Below are positions 35,593 to 45,998 of a stretch of 64,000 nt of DNA, in pieces (positions within the stretch are counted from its first letter, which is position 1; every line of letters starts with the position of its first letter). The stretch spans positions 124,001 through 188,000 of the forward strand of contig NZ_CP010817.1 in NCBI RefSeq assembly GCF_000833025.1. Reading direction: 5' to 3'. The position numbers and the translations under genes are program-made. The notes below the pieces were generated by a model. The model was not told where the DNA came from. It saw only the letters and a list, made by a program, of their open reading frames with translations, and did no database searches. The stretch is from Myroides profundi (GTDB lineage: Bacteria; Bacteroidota; Bacteroidia; Flavobacteriales; Flavobacteriaceae).

Positions 35593-37236
35593 ATGAACCA
35601 AAAGAATATATTAAAAGGAATATCTCTTGTATTAGGCTTTATGGCCTTACAAGCTTGTGAGAGTGATTTTACAGAAACGGGAAGCGATATAATAGGAGGA
35701 GGAAACTTCGATATCGAATCGTATAACGTAAAGGATATAAAAGCTTATAACCAAGCTTATGGTGCAGTAGATGGAAGTAGATTAGGAGAAGTCCCTTTTG
35801 GGTATTTAGACAATGGATTATTTGGTGCTACTAGTAACGATTTAGTTGTACAACTAGCTAATTCAACATCAGTTGTTGGAGATATTGGTGATAATGTAAA
35901 GGTAGACTCTGTATATGTGTATGTGCCTTACTTTTCTCAATTTGACAAAGTAGATAATAAAGTTAATTACTATAAACTTAAAAATGTATATGGTGAAGGT
36001 TCTATAGACTTAAAAGTTTATCAGAATAATTATCACTTAATGGATGTGGACCTAACTGATGGTTCTGCATCTAAATTCTACACTGACCAAACAGGTGCTT
36101 TAATCGATAAAAATAAGATTAATACACAGTTAAATACTGCTACGCAGTCATCTCAGAATTCTAATTTTACTTTTACAAATAGAGAAATCGTTATCTATAA
36201 AACAGATAAGGACGGTAACCCTGTTAAAGATCCAAATACGGGAGACAATCAGATTAAAGAACGTCTTATCCCTGGAATGTGGTTAGACTTGAATAAAAAC
36301 TACTTCGAGAAATTTATTACTGATAATAAAGCGAAGTTGTCAGAGGCTAATGGATTCAGTGATTTGTTTAAGGGATTATACCTAAAAACAGAAGGAAACG
36401 GAAGTAAAGGTGCTGCTGGTCTATTAGATTTAGCTAAAGGTAAAATCGTAGTTATATTCAAAGTAGATAAGAAGACAAAAGGGGAAGATGGAAAAGAAGT
36501 GATTACACGCGAAAGAAAAGAAATCACTCTTAACTTAAGTGGAAATACAATAGGAACTAAGAAATTTAGTGTGAATATGTTTAGCACACTTCTAGATGGA
36601 ACTTACCAATCAGAAGTAGCTAATGCGAATAAAGTGCAAGGTGACGAGAGCCTTTACCTAAAAGGAGGGCAAGGTAGCTTAGCAGTTATAGATCTTCTGA
36701 AGTCTAATAATCTTGAAGAGTTAAAAGCACTTAAGAAAGAGGAAGCGTTATTAAATGAAGCTTACTTAACGATCTATGTAGACAAGGAGCGTATGCAAGG
36801 GCAACCTATCCCTGAGCGTCTGTTCTTATACGATTATGACAACAGTATTGCGTTGTCAGACTTTGCTAATGATGCAGTGAGTACATCTCAGTATATCAAA
36901 CAAGGATATAACGGTATCTTCGTAAAAGAAGATAAAGAGAATAAAAAAGAAGGGTATTACTATAAGTTTAAAATTACTGACCACATAAGAGGTCTTCTGA
37001 AAAGTAAGAATGACGTGAGCCCTAAACTAGCCTTGACTGTTGCAAATAACTTTGCAGTAGGAGGGTATGTTAATCAGAAATTAAAAAACGAAATAAACAA
37101 CGAACCTACTAACGTGAATGTTGTGCCAGCTTATGCTGTTAGTTGCCCAGTCGGAGTTGTACTTCATGGGACTAATACTACACTGGACAATAAGAAGATG
37201 AAGTTAGAGATTTTTTATACTAAAGCTAAAAAGTAA
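35593..37236 (+). CDS. DUF4270 family lipoprotein
   Basis: Exported protein of 547 residues with a lipoprotein signal ending in LQAC (Cys22), matching the DUF4270 family of Bacteroidota in length and layout: an early segment E-T-G-S-D-I-I-G-G, R-L-G-E-V-P-F-G, and D-S-V-Y-V-Y-V-P-Y, then a long beta-rich body, and a late L-A-L-T-V-A-N. Function unknown. The stop is 6 bases before the glmS ATG, so the lipoprotein and the amino-sugar enzyme are probably co-transcribed. Confidence 0.87.
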   Translation: MNQKNILKGISLVLGFMALQACESDFTETGSDIIGGGNFDIESYNVKDIKAYNQAYGAVDGSRLGEVPFGYLDNGLFGATSNDLVVQLANSTSVVGDIGDNVKVDSVYVYVPYFSQFDKVDNKVNYYKLKNVYGEGSIDLKVYQNNYHLMDVDLTDGSASKFYTDQTGALIDKNKINTQLNTATQSSQNSNFTFTNREIVIYKTDKDGNPVKDPNTGDNQIKERLIPGMWLDLNKNYFEKFITDNKAKLSEANGFSDLFKGLYLKTEGNGSKGAAGLLDLAKGKIVVIFKVDKKTKGEDGKEVITRERKEITLNLSGNTIGTKKFSVNMFSTLLDGTYQSEVANANKVQGDESLYLKGGQGSLAVIDLLKSNNLEELKALKKEEALLNEAYLTIYVDKERMQGQPIPERLFLYDYDNSIALSDFANDAVSTSQYIKQGYNGIFVKEDKENKKEGYYYKFKITDHIRGLLKSKNDVSPKLALTVANNFAVGGYVNQKLKNEINNEPTNVNVVPAYAVSCPVGVVLHGTNTTLDNKKMKLEIFYTKAKK

Positions 37237-37242
37237 ACAAGT

Positions 37243-39087
37243 ATGTGTGGAATTGTTGGATATATAGGTCATCGCGATGCGTTTCCTGTTATTATTAAAG
37301 GTTTAACAAGATTAGAATACAGAGGATATGACTCTGCTGGTCTAGCTATATTTGATGGAGAGACAATCAACCTTTGTAAAACGAAAGGTAAAGTTGTTGA
37401 TTTAGAAGAAAAAAGTACAGATACAATAAAAAAAGGAACAGTAGGTATAGGGCATACTAGATGGGCTACACATGGTGTTCCAAATGATGTGAATTCACAC
37501 CCTCACTTTTCTAATTCGGGTGAATTAGTTTTAATTCACAACGGTATTATAGAGAACTATGATTCTCTTAAACAAGAATTAATTAAAAGAGGTTATACAT
37601 TTAAATCTGAAACAGATACTGAGGTATTAATTAACTTAATCGAGGATGTACAAAAGACTCAAGGTGTTAAGTTAGGAAAAGCTGTTCAGATCGCTTTAAA
37701 TCAAGTAGTGGGAGCGTATGCTATCGCTGTAATGGATATCAAAAAACCAGACGAAATAATAGCTGCTAGACTTGGTAGTCCACTAGCTATCGGAATCGGT
37801 GAGAATGAGTACTTTATTACATCTGATGCATCACCTTTTATCGAGTATACTAATAATGCTATTTATTTAGAAGATGAAGAAATGGCTATTATTAGACTGC
37901 ACAAACCATTGCGCATTCGCAAGATTAAAGATGACTCATTAGTTACGCACTACGTTCAAGAGTTACAATTAAACTTAGAGCAAATCGAGAAAAATGGTTA
38001 TGACCATTTTATGCTAAAAGAGATATACGAGCAACCAGAAGTAATTAAAGATACTTTTAGAGGTCGTTTATTAGCTGATCAAGGTTTGATTAGAATGGCA
38101 GGTATCGAAGATAATATCGATAAGTTCTTAAATGCGAAGAGAATTATTATAGCTGCTTGTGGTACATCTTGGCATGCTGCTTTAGTAGCTGAGTATGTAA
38201 TCGAAGAGTTTGCAAGAATACCAGTAGAAGTAGAGTATGCTTCTGAATTTAGATATAGAAACCCAATTATTGACTCTAGTGATGTTTTGATTGCTATTTC
38301 TCAATCTGGAGAGACAGCAGATACTCTTGCTGCTATTAAATTAGCGAAAGAAAAAGGAGCATTCGTATTTGGAGTTTGTAATGTGGTGGGATCTTCTATT
38401 TCTAGAGAGACACATGCTGGAGCTTATACACATGCTGGGCCTGAGATCGGTGTTGCTTCTACAAAAGCATTTACGACTCAGATTACAGTATTGACTTTAA
38501 TCGCTCTTCGTTTAGCAAAAGCTAAAGGAACATTAGCTAATTCTGAATATTTAAAATATTTACACGAATTAGAGCTAGTGCCTGAGCGCGTAGAGGAAGC
38601 GTTAACTCAAAATGAAGAAATATTAAAAATCTCTCAGGTTTATAAAGACTCAACAAACTGCTTATACTTAGGTAGAGGATATAACTATCCTGTGGCATTA
38701 GAAGGAGCGTTAAAACTGAAAGAGATCTCTTATATACATGCAGAAGGATATCCTGCTGCAGAGATGAAACACGGTCCAATCGCTTTAATTGACGAGCATA
38801 TGCCAGTTATTGTAATTGCACCTAATCAAGATCACTATGATAAAGTAGTGAGTAATATCCAAGAGATTAAAGCAAGAAATGGAAAAATCATTGCTGTGGT
38901 AACAAAAGGAGATAAGCAAGTAAGAGAACTAGCTGATCACGTTATCGAAGTACCTGGTATTTCTGAGGCTTTAACTCCAATATTAACGACAATTCCATTA
39001 CAACTGTTATCTTATCACATCGCTGTTTTAAGAGAGTGTAATGTTGATCAACCGAGAAACTTGGCTAAGTCAGTGACGGTTGAATAA
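37243..39087 (+). CDS. glmS: Glutamine-fructose-6-phosphate aminotransferase (isomerising)
   Basis: First enzyme of UDP-GlcNAc synthesis, 614 residues. The glutaminase domain begins with the nucleophile Cys2 (MCGIVGYIG) and has L-E-Y-R-G-Y-D-S-A-G and HTRWATHG. The two sugar-isomerase domains follow, with AACGTSWHAA, S-Q-S-G-E-T-A-D-T, Y-P-A-A-E-M-K-H-G-P, and the family end N-L-A-K-S-V-T-V-E. No glmS ribozyme lies in the 6-base gap upstream. A terminator follows. Confidence 0.98.
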   Translation: MCGIVGYIGHRDAFPVIIKGLTRLEYRGYDSAGLAIFDGETINLCKTKGKVVDLEEKSTDTIKKGTVGIGHTRWATHGVPNDVNSHPHFSNSGELVLIHNGIIENYDSLKQELIKRGYTFKSETDTEVLINLIEDVQKTQGVKLGKAVQIALNQVVGAYAIAVMDIKKPDEIIAARLGSPLAIGIGENEYFITSDASPFIEYTNNAIYLEDEEMAIIRLHKPLRIRKIKDDSLVTHYVQELQLNLEQIEKNGYDHFMLKEIYEQPEVIKDTFRGRLLADQGLIRMAGIEDNIDKFLNAKRIIIAACGTSWHAALVAEYVIEEFARIPVEVEYASEFRYRNPIIDSSDVLIAISQSGETADTLAAIKLAKEKGAFVFGVCNVVGSSISRETHAGAYTHAGPEIGVASTKAFTTQITVLTLIALRLAKAKGTLANSEYLKYLHELELVPERVEEALTQNEEILKISQVYKDSTNCLYLGRGYNYPVALEGALKLKEISYIHAEGYPAAEMKHGPIALIDEHMPVIVIAPNQDHYDKVVSNIQEIKARNGKIIAVVTKGDKQVRELADHVIEVPGISEALTPILTTIPLQLLSYHIAVLRECNVDQPRNLAKSVTVE

Positions 39088-39094
39088 TAGTAGA

Positions 39095-39127
39095 AAAGTG
39101 AGTCTTTTTAAGGCTCGCTTTTTTTTT
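39095..39127 (+). terminator. Terminator after glmS
   Basis: Ten-base arms 39095-39104 and 39112-39121 with two G-U pairs, then a T run. Confidence 0.85.
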
Positions 39128-39156
39128 ATTTAAAATAAAATTTCAAAGTTTTAATA

Positions 39157-39188
39157 TTCAGAGAAAAAAACTATCTTTGCACTCTGAA
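39157..39188 (+). promoter_or_regulatory. atpD promoter with flanking inverted repeat
   Basis: TATCTTTG at 39172-39179 matches the -7 consensus. It lies between TTCAGAG (39157-39163) and CTCTGAA (39182-39188), perfect inverted arms that might be an operator or chance. Confidence 0.5.
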
Positions 39189-39237
39189 AAAGTAGAATTT
39201 TTCGATAAACGTAAATAGCTGTTAAATAAATACATAA

Positions 39238-40752
<1,515 letters not shown>

Positions 40753-40778
40753 TCTAATTAATATTTAAAGAGATCGAC

Positions 40779-41060
40779 ATGAGATTAGAAATTGTATCAC
40801 CTGAGGCTACTTTATTTTCTGGAGAAGTTACTTCAGTTTCAGTTCCAGGAGCAAATGGAGAGTTTCAGATGTTAAATAATCACGCTCCTATTGTTTCTAT
40901 CCTAACAAAAGGAAGTGTAAAGTTCACAGGGCAAAACATTTCTATTGCACCAGAGTTTAGTTCTAAATTCGAGAAAGTAAGTAATGATACTTATCATTTA
41001 CCTATCAGTCTTGGAACTATCGAATTAAGCGATAATAAGATTATTATATTAGCTAACTAA
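40779..41060 (+). CDS. atpC: F1 ATP synthase subunit epsilon (short form)
   Basis: Protein of 93 residues corresponding to the N-terminal beta-sandwich of epsilon: L-E-I-V-S-P-E-A-T-L-F-S-G-E-V, V-P-G-A-N-G-E-F-Q-M-L-N-N-H-A-P. The C-terminal helical hairpin that inhibits ATP hydrolysis in many bacteria is absent, which is common in Bacteroidota. It follows atpD by 26 bases in one operon and is followed by a strong terminator. Confidence 0.95.
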   Translation: MRLEIVSPEATLFSGEVTSVSVPGANGEFQMLNNHAPIVSILTKGSVKFTGQNISIAPEFSSKFEKVSNDTYHLPISLGTIELSDNKIIILAN

Positions 41061-41080
41061 TTAGCTGATTAGAAATATAA

Positions 41081-41111
41081 AAAGACCTACTCATTGAGTA
41101 GGTCTTTTTTT
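41081..41111. terminator. Terminator between convergent atpC and outer-membrane protein genes
   Basis: Twelve-base perfect arms 41081-41092 and 41096-41107 with a 3-base loop and flanking A and T runs, so it can act in both directions. Confidence 0.9.
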
Positions 41112-41121
41112 GTTCTATATA

Positions 41122-41682
41122 TTAGAAGGTATAGCCAATACTTAATCTTAACGCTAAGCCTGTTTCTTTTTCAGTTGGTCTATAGTCATAATGTATTCTA
41201 TAGAAATCAATACCAATACCAGCTTCGTAAGAAAAATTAGATTGCCCTATATTTCGTCTTATATTCCACATAGGAGATAGATGAGATGATTTTACTACCT
41301 TAATGTTGTCTTTTGAATCCGTACTTGTAAGAGCATCTGGCATATAATCAAAACCTAAAGAAAGAAAGTTAGCTGAGTTATTCTTTGTGTTTTTACCTTT
41401 TCTAGCTCTTTTATTAAAGTTATAGTAGTATCTAGATTCTACTCCTAAGGACAAAGAAGCAATGTAATCTACATAATCCGAGTTGCCAAAAAAGCCTACA
41501 TTGTATTGTACTTTTCCTAGTACAGTTAACTGATCTACTATTGGGTATTCATAGTTAACTCCAACTCCAAGTAGGTGTATTCCGGCCTCAAAGCGTTTCT
41601 CTAGTTTTTGTTCTTGTGCATGCACAGCGTTAAAGCTTAATGTTAGTGTAGCTATTAAAGCTGTGTAAATTAGTTTTCTCAT
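41122..41682 (-). CDS. Outer-membrane beta-barrel protein, unknown function
   Basis: Protein of 186 residues with a signal peptide ending in AVHAQ and alternating strands; the C-terminus L-R-L-S-I-G-Y-T-F ends in the aromatic residue of a barrel. A lysine-rich loop (RARKGKNTKN) sits near the middle. No specific family is recognised. Single gene, divergent from radA. Confidence 0.75.
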   Translation of the reverse strand: MRKLIYTALIATLTLSFNAVHAQEQKLEKRFEAGIHLLGVGVNYEYPIVDQLTVLGKVQYNVGFFGNSDYVDYIASLSLGVESRYYYNFNKRARKGKNTKNNSANFLSLGFDYMPDALTSTDSKDNIKVVKSSHLSPMWNIRRNIGQSNFSYEAGIGIDFYRIHYDYRPTEKETGLALRLSIGYTF

Positions 41683-41872
41683 GTGTTAATAGTGTATTTT
41701 ATTGTAGTAAATATAAATGCTATTTAACAATATATGCTTTACTTAGATTTAAATTGTTTGATTATTGTCGGTTTTTTTTTCATTGTTATTTGTTTTTATA
41801 ATAGTTCTTATGATATTATTATTGTCTAATGATAACATCGTATCTTCGTAAGAAGATTTTAAATAGAAAGTA

Positions 41873-43243
41873 ATGGCAAAGGTAAAGACGGCTTTTTTCT
41901 GTCAGAGTTGTGGTACACAATACGCTAAATGGCAAGGACAATGTAATGCTTGTAAAGAGTGGAATACACTTGTAGAAGAGGTAATCCAAAAAGAAGAAAA
42001 GACAGCGTGGAAAGCAGTAAGTAGTTCTCCTAATACCATGAAGAAGGTAGCGAAGCCTCTAAAGGTACGTGAGATAGACAGTACAGAGGAAATACGTATG
42101 AATACTATGGATGGTGAGCTTAATCGTGTTTTAGGAGGTGGACTGGTTCCTGGTTCTATGGTGCTTTTAGGAGGTGAGCCTGGAATAGGAAAAAGTACAT
42201 TATTATTACAGATATCTCTGCGTTTGCCTTTTAAGACTCTTTATGTATCAGGAGAGGAAAGTCAGAAACAGATAAAGATGAGGGCAGAGCGTATTAATCC
42301 TGCTAATGACAACTGTTATATTCTTACTGAGACTAATACACAGAACATCTTTCGTCAAATAGAGGAGATACAGCCTGATGTATTAATCATTGACTCTATT
42401 CAAACTTTGCATACAGAATATATTGAATCTTCTGCAGGGACTGTATCTCAGATCAAAGAGTGTACAGCTGAGCTAACCAAATTCGCTAAAGAAACAGGAA
42501 CTCCGGTGTTGATCATTGGACATATAACAAAGGATGGAAGTATAGCTGGTCCTAAAATGCTTGAGCACATGGTGGATACTGTACTACAGTTCGAAGGAGA
42601 TAGAAATCACGTGTATCGAATACTAAGAGCAAATAAGAACCGTTTTGGTTCTACAGCAGAACTTGGTATTTATGAGATGCAAGGAAGTGGTCTTAGAGAG
42701 GTGTCTAACCCTTCTGAAATACTTATATCACATAAGGAAGAAGAATTGTCAGGAACAGCCATCGCTGCTACTTTAGAAGGTATGCGCCCACTTATGGTAG
42801 AGGTACAGGCCCTTGTGAGTACAGCTGTATATGGTACTCCACAACGTAGTGCAACAGGATATAATCTGAAACGACTGAATATGATCTTAGCTGTATTAGA
42901 AAAAAGAGCTGGATTTAGATTAGGACAAAAAGACGTTTTCTTAAATATCACAGGAGGTATTACAGTGGATGATCCTGCTATTGACTTAGGAGTGGTTGCT
43001 GCTATTCTATCTTCAGATCAAGATATGTCTATTGGCAAAGACTTTACATTCGCTGGAGAGGTAGGACTATCTGGTGAGATTAGACCTGTAAATAGAGTAG
43101 ACCAACGTATACAAGAAGCAGAGAAGCTAGGTTTCTCTACTATTTTTGTTTCAAAATATAATAAGATTAGTCATACTGGTAGAGGAATTAAGGTTGTTCT
43201 AGTGACTAAGATTGAAGATGTAGTAGAATACCTCTTCGGATAA
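41873..43243 (+). CDS. radA: DNA repair protein RadA
   Basis: Branch-migration helper in recombination, 456 residues. The N-terminal zinc finger is C-x2-C (CQSCG) with CNAC about 15 residues on. The RecA-like core has Walker A GGEPGIGKST and the RadA-specific KNRFGST. The Lon-protease-like C-terminal domain follows (S-A-T-G-Y-N-L-K-R through L-S-G-E-I-R-P-V). The DUF4139 gene starts 16 bases after its stop. Confidence 0.97.
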   Translation: MAKVKTAFFCQSCGTQYAKWQGQCNACKEWNTLVEEVIQKEEKTAWKAVSSSPNTMKKVAKPLKVREIDSTEEIRMNTMDGELNRVLGGGLVPGSMVLLGGEPGIGKSTLLLQISLRLPFKTLYVSGEESQKQIKMRAERINPANDNCYILTETNTQNIFRQIEEIQPDVLIIDSIQTLHTEYIESSAGTVSQIKECTAELTKFAKETGTPVLIIGHITKDGSIAGPKMLEHMVDTVLQFEGDRNHVYRILRANKNRFGSTAELGIYEMQGSGLREVSNPSEILISHKEEELSGTAIAATLEGMRPLMVEVQALVSTAVYGTPQRSATGYNLKRLNMILAVLEKRAGFRLGQKDVFLNITGGITVDDPAIDLGVVAAILSSDQDMSIGKDFTFAGEVGLSGEIRPVNRVDQRIQEAEKLGFSTIFVSKYNKISHTGRGIKVVLVTKIEDVVEYLFG

Positions 43244-43259
43244 CTTAAAATTGAATACT

Positions 43260-44900
43260 ATGAAAAAGAATTTAACGATTGTTGCATTAGCTTTGACTAC
43301 GGTTATGACATGGGCACAGAAGCCTGTGTTTACACCTGCTAAGCTAGAGAGCGCTAGAGTGTACTTTAACAGTGCTGAATTAACACATAAGGCCAAAGTG
43401 AAGTTGCCTAAGGGAACTTCAGAGGTGGTGATCACCAATGTAGCTGATTACCTAAACGAATCTACTATACAGATCGGATCTATATCTGAGGTTACAGTCA
43501 TGGCTATACAATATAGTAATCGATATGTAGAAGAATATGATAGTCCAGTAGACTCTCCATTGTTGAAGCCTGTAAGAGATAGTATTAAATTAGTTCAAAC
43601 TGAATTAAAGAAGGTGAATAATGCTATTGATGTAGAAAGTAGAACAATTGCTTTATTAGACTCTAATCAGAAAGTAGGTGGAGAACAAGGAACGACTACT
43701 GCAGAAGTGATGAAGATAGTAGACTATTATAAAACAAAGAGACTACAGCTGAGTACAGAGTTAGATAAGTTAAACGAGAAGAAGGAAGACCTTAATACTC
43801 GACTAACCAATTTACAAGATAAGCTTGCTTTTAATGAAGGCAAAAGTGAGAAATCTAGTAAGGGTAAGCTGATTATACAAGTAATGAATGACAGAGAGGG
43901 TGAAGTGCCTTTTCAGATTAAGTATTTAACGAATGCTGCGTCATGGAAGCCTTTTTATGACCTAAGAGTAGAGAAGATTAACTCTCCTGTAAAAGTAGTT
44001 TATAAAGCGGATGTAAAACAGAGTTCTGGTATTGACTGGAGAGGTGTGAATCTTAGCTTGACAAGTGGTGTAGCTAATCAGAGTAATGTTATTCCTACTT
44101 GGAGAACGTGGTTCCTTGATTATAATACCTATCTAACGACTGCAGGATATAATAGAAATGCAAATAAGAGATTAAATGTAATGGCAGATATGTCTGCTAA
44201 GATGAGTTATGAAGCTGAATCGTCTTCTATGCTAAATGACGCTGTTGTATATGAAGAGAGTACAATGAGTAGCTTTACTCAAGTCAATGAATCACAACTA
44301 AACGTATCATTTGATATAAATATTCCGTACACAGTGATGTCTAATAATAAGTCACATAGTGTTACACTTAACGACTTTGCTATTCCTGCGGAGTATAAAT
44401 ATTATGTTGCTCCTAAGCTTGACCTAAATGCTTATTTAGTGGCAACGATTAAGGACTATGGTAATTATAACTTATTAGCTGGGGAGGCAAACGTAATCTT
44501 TGATGGAGTATATGTTGGTAAGACAATGTTGAACCCTGCAAACACAGAAGAGGAGATGAAATTAAATATGGGTAAAGACCCTAAAGTAGCAGTTACTCGT
44601 ATTTTATTAAAAGATAAATCAGGTACTAAGATGTTATCTTCTAAAAAGTCTCAAAACTTCGTATACGATATTACAATCCGCAACAACAAAGCTGAGCAGA
44701 TAGATATACAAGTAGAAGACCAATATCCTATTAGCTCTAATAAAGATATAGAAGTAGAATTAACAGAGACTTCATCAGGAAAGCTAAATGAAGAGAAAGG
44801 GCTTGTGAAGTGGGATCTTAGACTGAAAGGGAATGATAGTAAATCACTTCGCTTTGGATACCAAGTGAGATATGATAAGAATCAGAATTTAAACTTATAA
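43260..44900 (+). CDS. DUF4139 (mucoidy inhibitor MuiA-like) secreted protein
   Basis: Protein of 546 residues with a signal peptide ending in MTWAQ. It has an N-terminal DUF4140-like segment (L-E-S-A-R-V-Y-F-N-S-A-E-L, about 24-120), a coiled-coil stretch (about 95-195), and a C-terminal DUF4139 beta-rich domain with Y-L-T-N-A-A-S-W-K-P-F-Y-D-L-R. The frame extends to a TTG at 43251, but ATG at 43260 begins a normal signal peptide. Function is not established. It probably shares the radA transcript. Confidence 0.85.
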   Translation: MKKNLTIVALALTTVMTWAQKPVFTPAKLESARVYFNSAELTHKAKVKLPKGTSEVVITNVADYLNESTIQIGSISEVTVMAIQYSNRYVEEYDSPVDSPLLKPVRDSIKLVQTELKKVNNAIDVESRTIALLDSNQKVGGEQGTTTAEVMKIVDYYKTKRLQLSTELDKLNEKKEDLNTRLTNLQDKLAFNEGKSEKSSKGKLIIQVMNDREGEVPFQIKYLTNAASWKPFYDLRVEKINSPVKVVYKADVKQSSGIDWRGVNLSLTSGVANQSNVIPTWRTWFLDYNTYLTTAGYNRNANKRLNVMADMSAKMSYEAESSSMLNDAVVYEESTMSSFTQVNESQLNVSFDINIPYTVMSNNKSHSVTLNDFAIPAEYKYYVAPKLDLNAYLVATIKDYGNYNLLAGEANVIFDGVYVGKTMLNPANTEEEMKLNMGKDPKVAVTRILLKDKSGTKMLSSKKSQNFVYDITIRNNKAEQIDIQVEDQYPISSNKDIEVELTETSSGKLNEEKGLVKWDLRLKGNDSKSLRFGYQVRYDKNQNLNL

Positions 44901-44920
44901 GATTATAACAAGTGAGTAAA

Positions 44921-44960
44921 AAAAGCAGGAGTGATAGATTCTATCACTCCTGCTTTTTTT
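44921..44960. terminator. Bidirectional terminator
   Basis: Seventeen-base perfect arms 44921-44937 and 44941-44957, 3-base loop, A run before and T run after, between convergent genes. Confidence 0.92.
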
Positions 44961-44971
44961 ATAAGGCTATT

Positions 44972-45391
44972 CTAATGCCTATATCTCAGTGAACGGTCTT
45001 TAGCTGTCCATATATCTTCTAAGTAATCTATCGTCAGAATAGTGTCTTTCTTGATAATTTCTAGTCTTGTAGAATTTTGTTTAGTGATTAGCGTATCTCC
45101 TATCTCTATTACCTTATAGAGGTATTCTCTCTCATAGAATCGCATATCATTGTCTAGTATGTAATAAGATCCTGCTCTAGATCCTTTATTAGCCTCTTGA
45201 CTGATGACGACAGCCTTAAACTCTTTAAGAGTATTTTCTTTTAGTTGTCTATCGTTCTCTGTGTAGGCATTTTCTCCTCCGCATTTATAAGCGACTAAGA
45301 CGATAAGACATAATACAGCTAGCATAGGTATAAAAGGGTTTATACTTATGTTATCGAAGTCAAGACCATCTTTAAACCAATTGTTTTTCAT
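44972..45391 (-). CDS. Unknown membrane-anchored protein, tandem paralogue B
   Basis: Protein of 139 residues with one membrane helix (about 19-36) followed by a soluble domain. The soluble part shares the layout of the gene just upstream: Y-T-x-N-D-x-x-L-x-E-N, Y-Y-x-L-D-N-x-M-R-F-Y, I-G-D-x-L-I-T-K, L-E-I-x-K-x-D-T-I, D-I-W. No known family. The two are 28 bases apart on the same strand and look like a tandem duplication. Confidence 0.75.
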   Translation of the reverse strand: MKNNWFKDGLDFDNISINPFIPMLAVLCLIVLVAYKCGGENAYTENDRQLKENTLKEFKAVVISQEANKGSRAGSYYILDNDMRFYEREYLYKVIEIGDTLITKQNSTRLEIIKKDTILTIDYLEDIWTAKDRSLRYRH

Positions 45392-45419
45392 AGAAGTGTA
45401 GAGTAGTGATGGTAAGCTG

Positions 45420-45851
45420 TTATTTATAAAAGTTAGAACTTCTCGGTAATCTTGCCCAAATATCTGTCTTATAGTCTATATAGATTATAGTATCTTGTTT
45501 TCTGATTTCTAATGTAGAAGAATCTTTCTTAGTGATCAGGTTATCCCCTACATCTATTAAGTTAAAGATAGGGTCATATTTATAGAATCTCATATTGTTA
45601 TCTAGTTGATAGTACTCCGTATTTCTATTATTTTTTTCAATGCCTTTATAGATTACAGAAGCATTAAACTCTCTTTTTAAGTTTTCTTCTAGTTCTTTAT
45701 CATTGAGAGTATATATATTTTCACTGCTTTGGAAGTACATACCTACACCAAACATAGTCATTACTAGTAATGCCAATAACATAGGATATTTAGGAGTTTC
45801 TCCTTCGTTGAATAAATAATCAAACATTAGTCTAGTTGCTTTTGATAGCAT
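45420..45851 (-). CDS. Unknown membrane-anchored protein, tandem paralogue A
   Basis: Protein of 143 residues, similar along its soluble part to the following gene. One membrane helix (about 22-40) precedes E-N-I-Y-T-L-N-D-K-E-L-E-E-N and a beta-rich domain with Y-Y-Q-L-D-N-N-M-R-F-Y and S-S-T-L-E-I-R-K-Q-D-T-I. A second in-frame ATG (codon 9) is a possible alternative start. Function unknown; divergent from the YetF-like gene across an inverted repeat. Confidence 0.75.
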   Translation of the reverse strand: MLSKATRLMFDYLFNEGETPKYPMLLALLVMTMFGVGMYFQSSENIYTLNDKELEENLKREFNASVIYKGIEKNNRNTEYYQLDNNMRFYKYDPIFNLIDVGDNLITKKDSSTLEIRKQDTIIYIDYKTDIWARLPRSSNFYK

Positions 45852-45902
45852 CTAAGGTAAGTGTTATTGTTGAATAGAACTAATGATATTGTCTTTGAGG
45901 TT

Positions 45903-45930
45903 ATCCTTCTATTTTATGATATAGAAGGAT
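45903..45930. promoter_or_regulatory. Inverted repeat between divergent genes
   Basis: ATCCTTCTAT (45903-45912) and ATAGAAGGAT (45921-45930), perfect 10-base arms with an 8-base spacer. No T run, so an operator for one or both divergent genes, or a leader hairpin, is more likely than a terminator. Confidence 0.45.
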
Positions 45931-45972
45931 GAGATAGTCTAGAAGTTGTGTTTTTTGTATTTAGCTTTTGTT

Positions 45973-45980
45973 TAAATTTG
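45973..45980 (+). promoter_or_regulatory. -7 box of the YetF-like gene
   Basis: TAAATTTG matches TAnnTTTG, about 19 bases before the ATG; TTG at 45955-45957 is a little close for -33. Confidence 0.55.
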
Positions 45981-45998
45981 AAGTAAAAGCAAGTATTT

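Noticed and set aside
37237..37242. glmS ribozyme
   Set aside because: The upstream gap is 6 bases, leaving no room for it.
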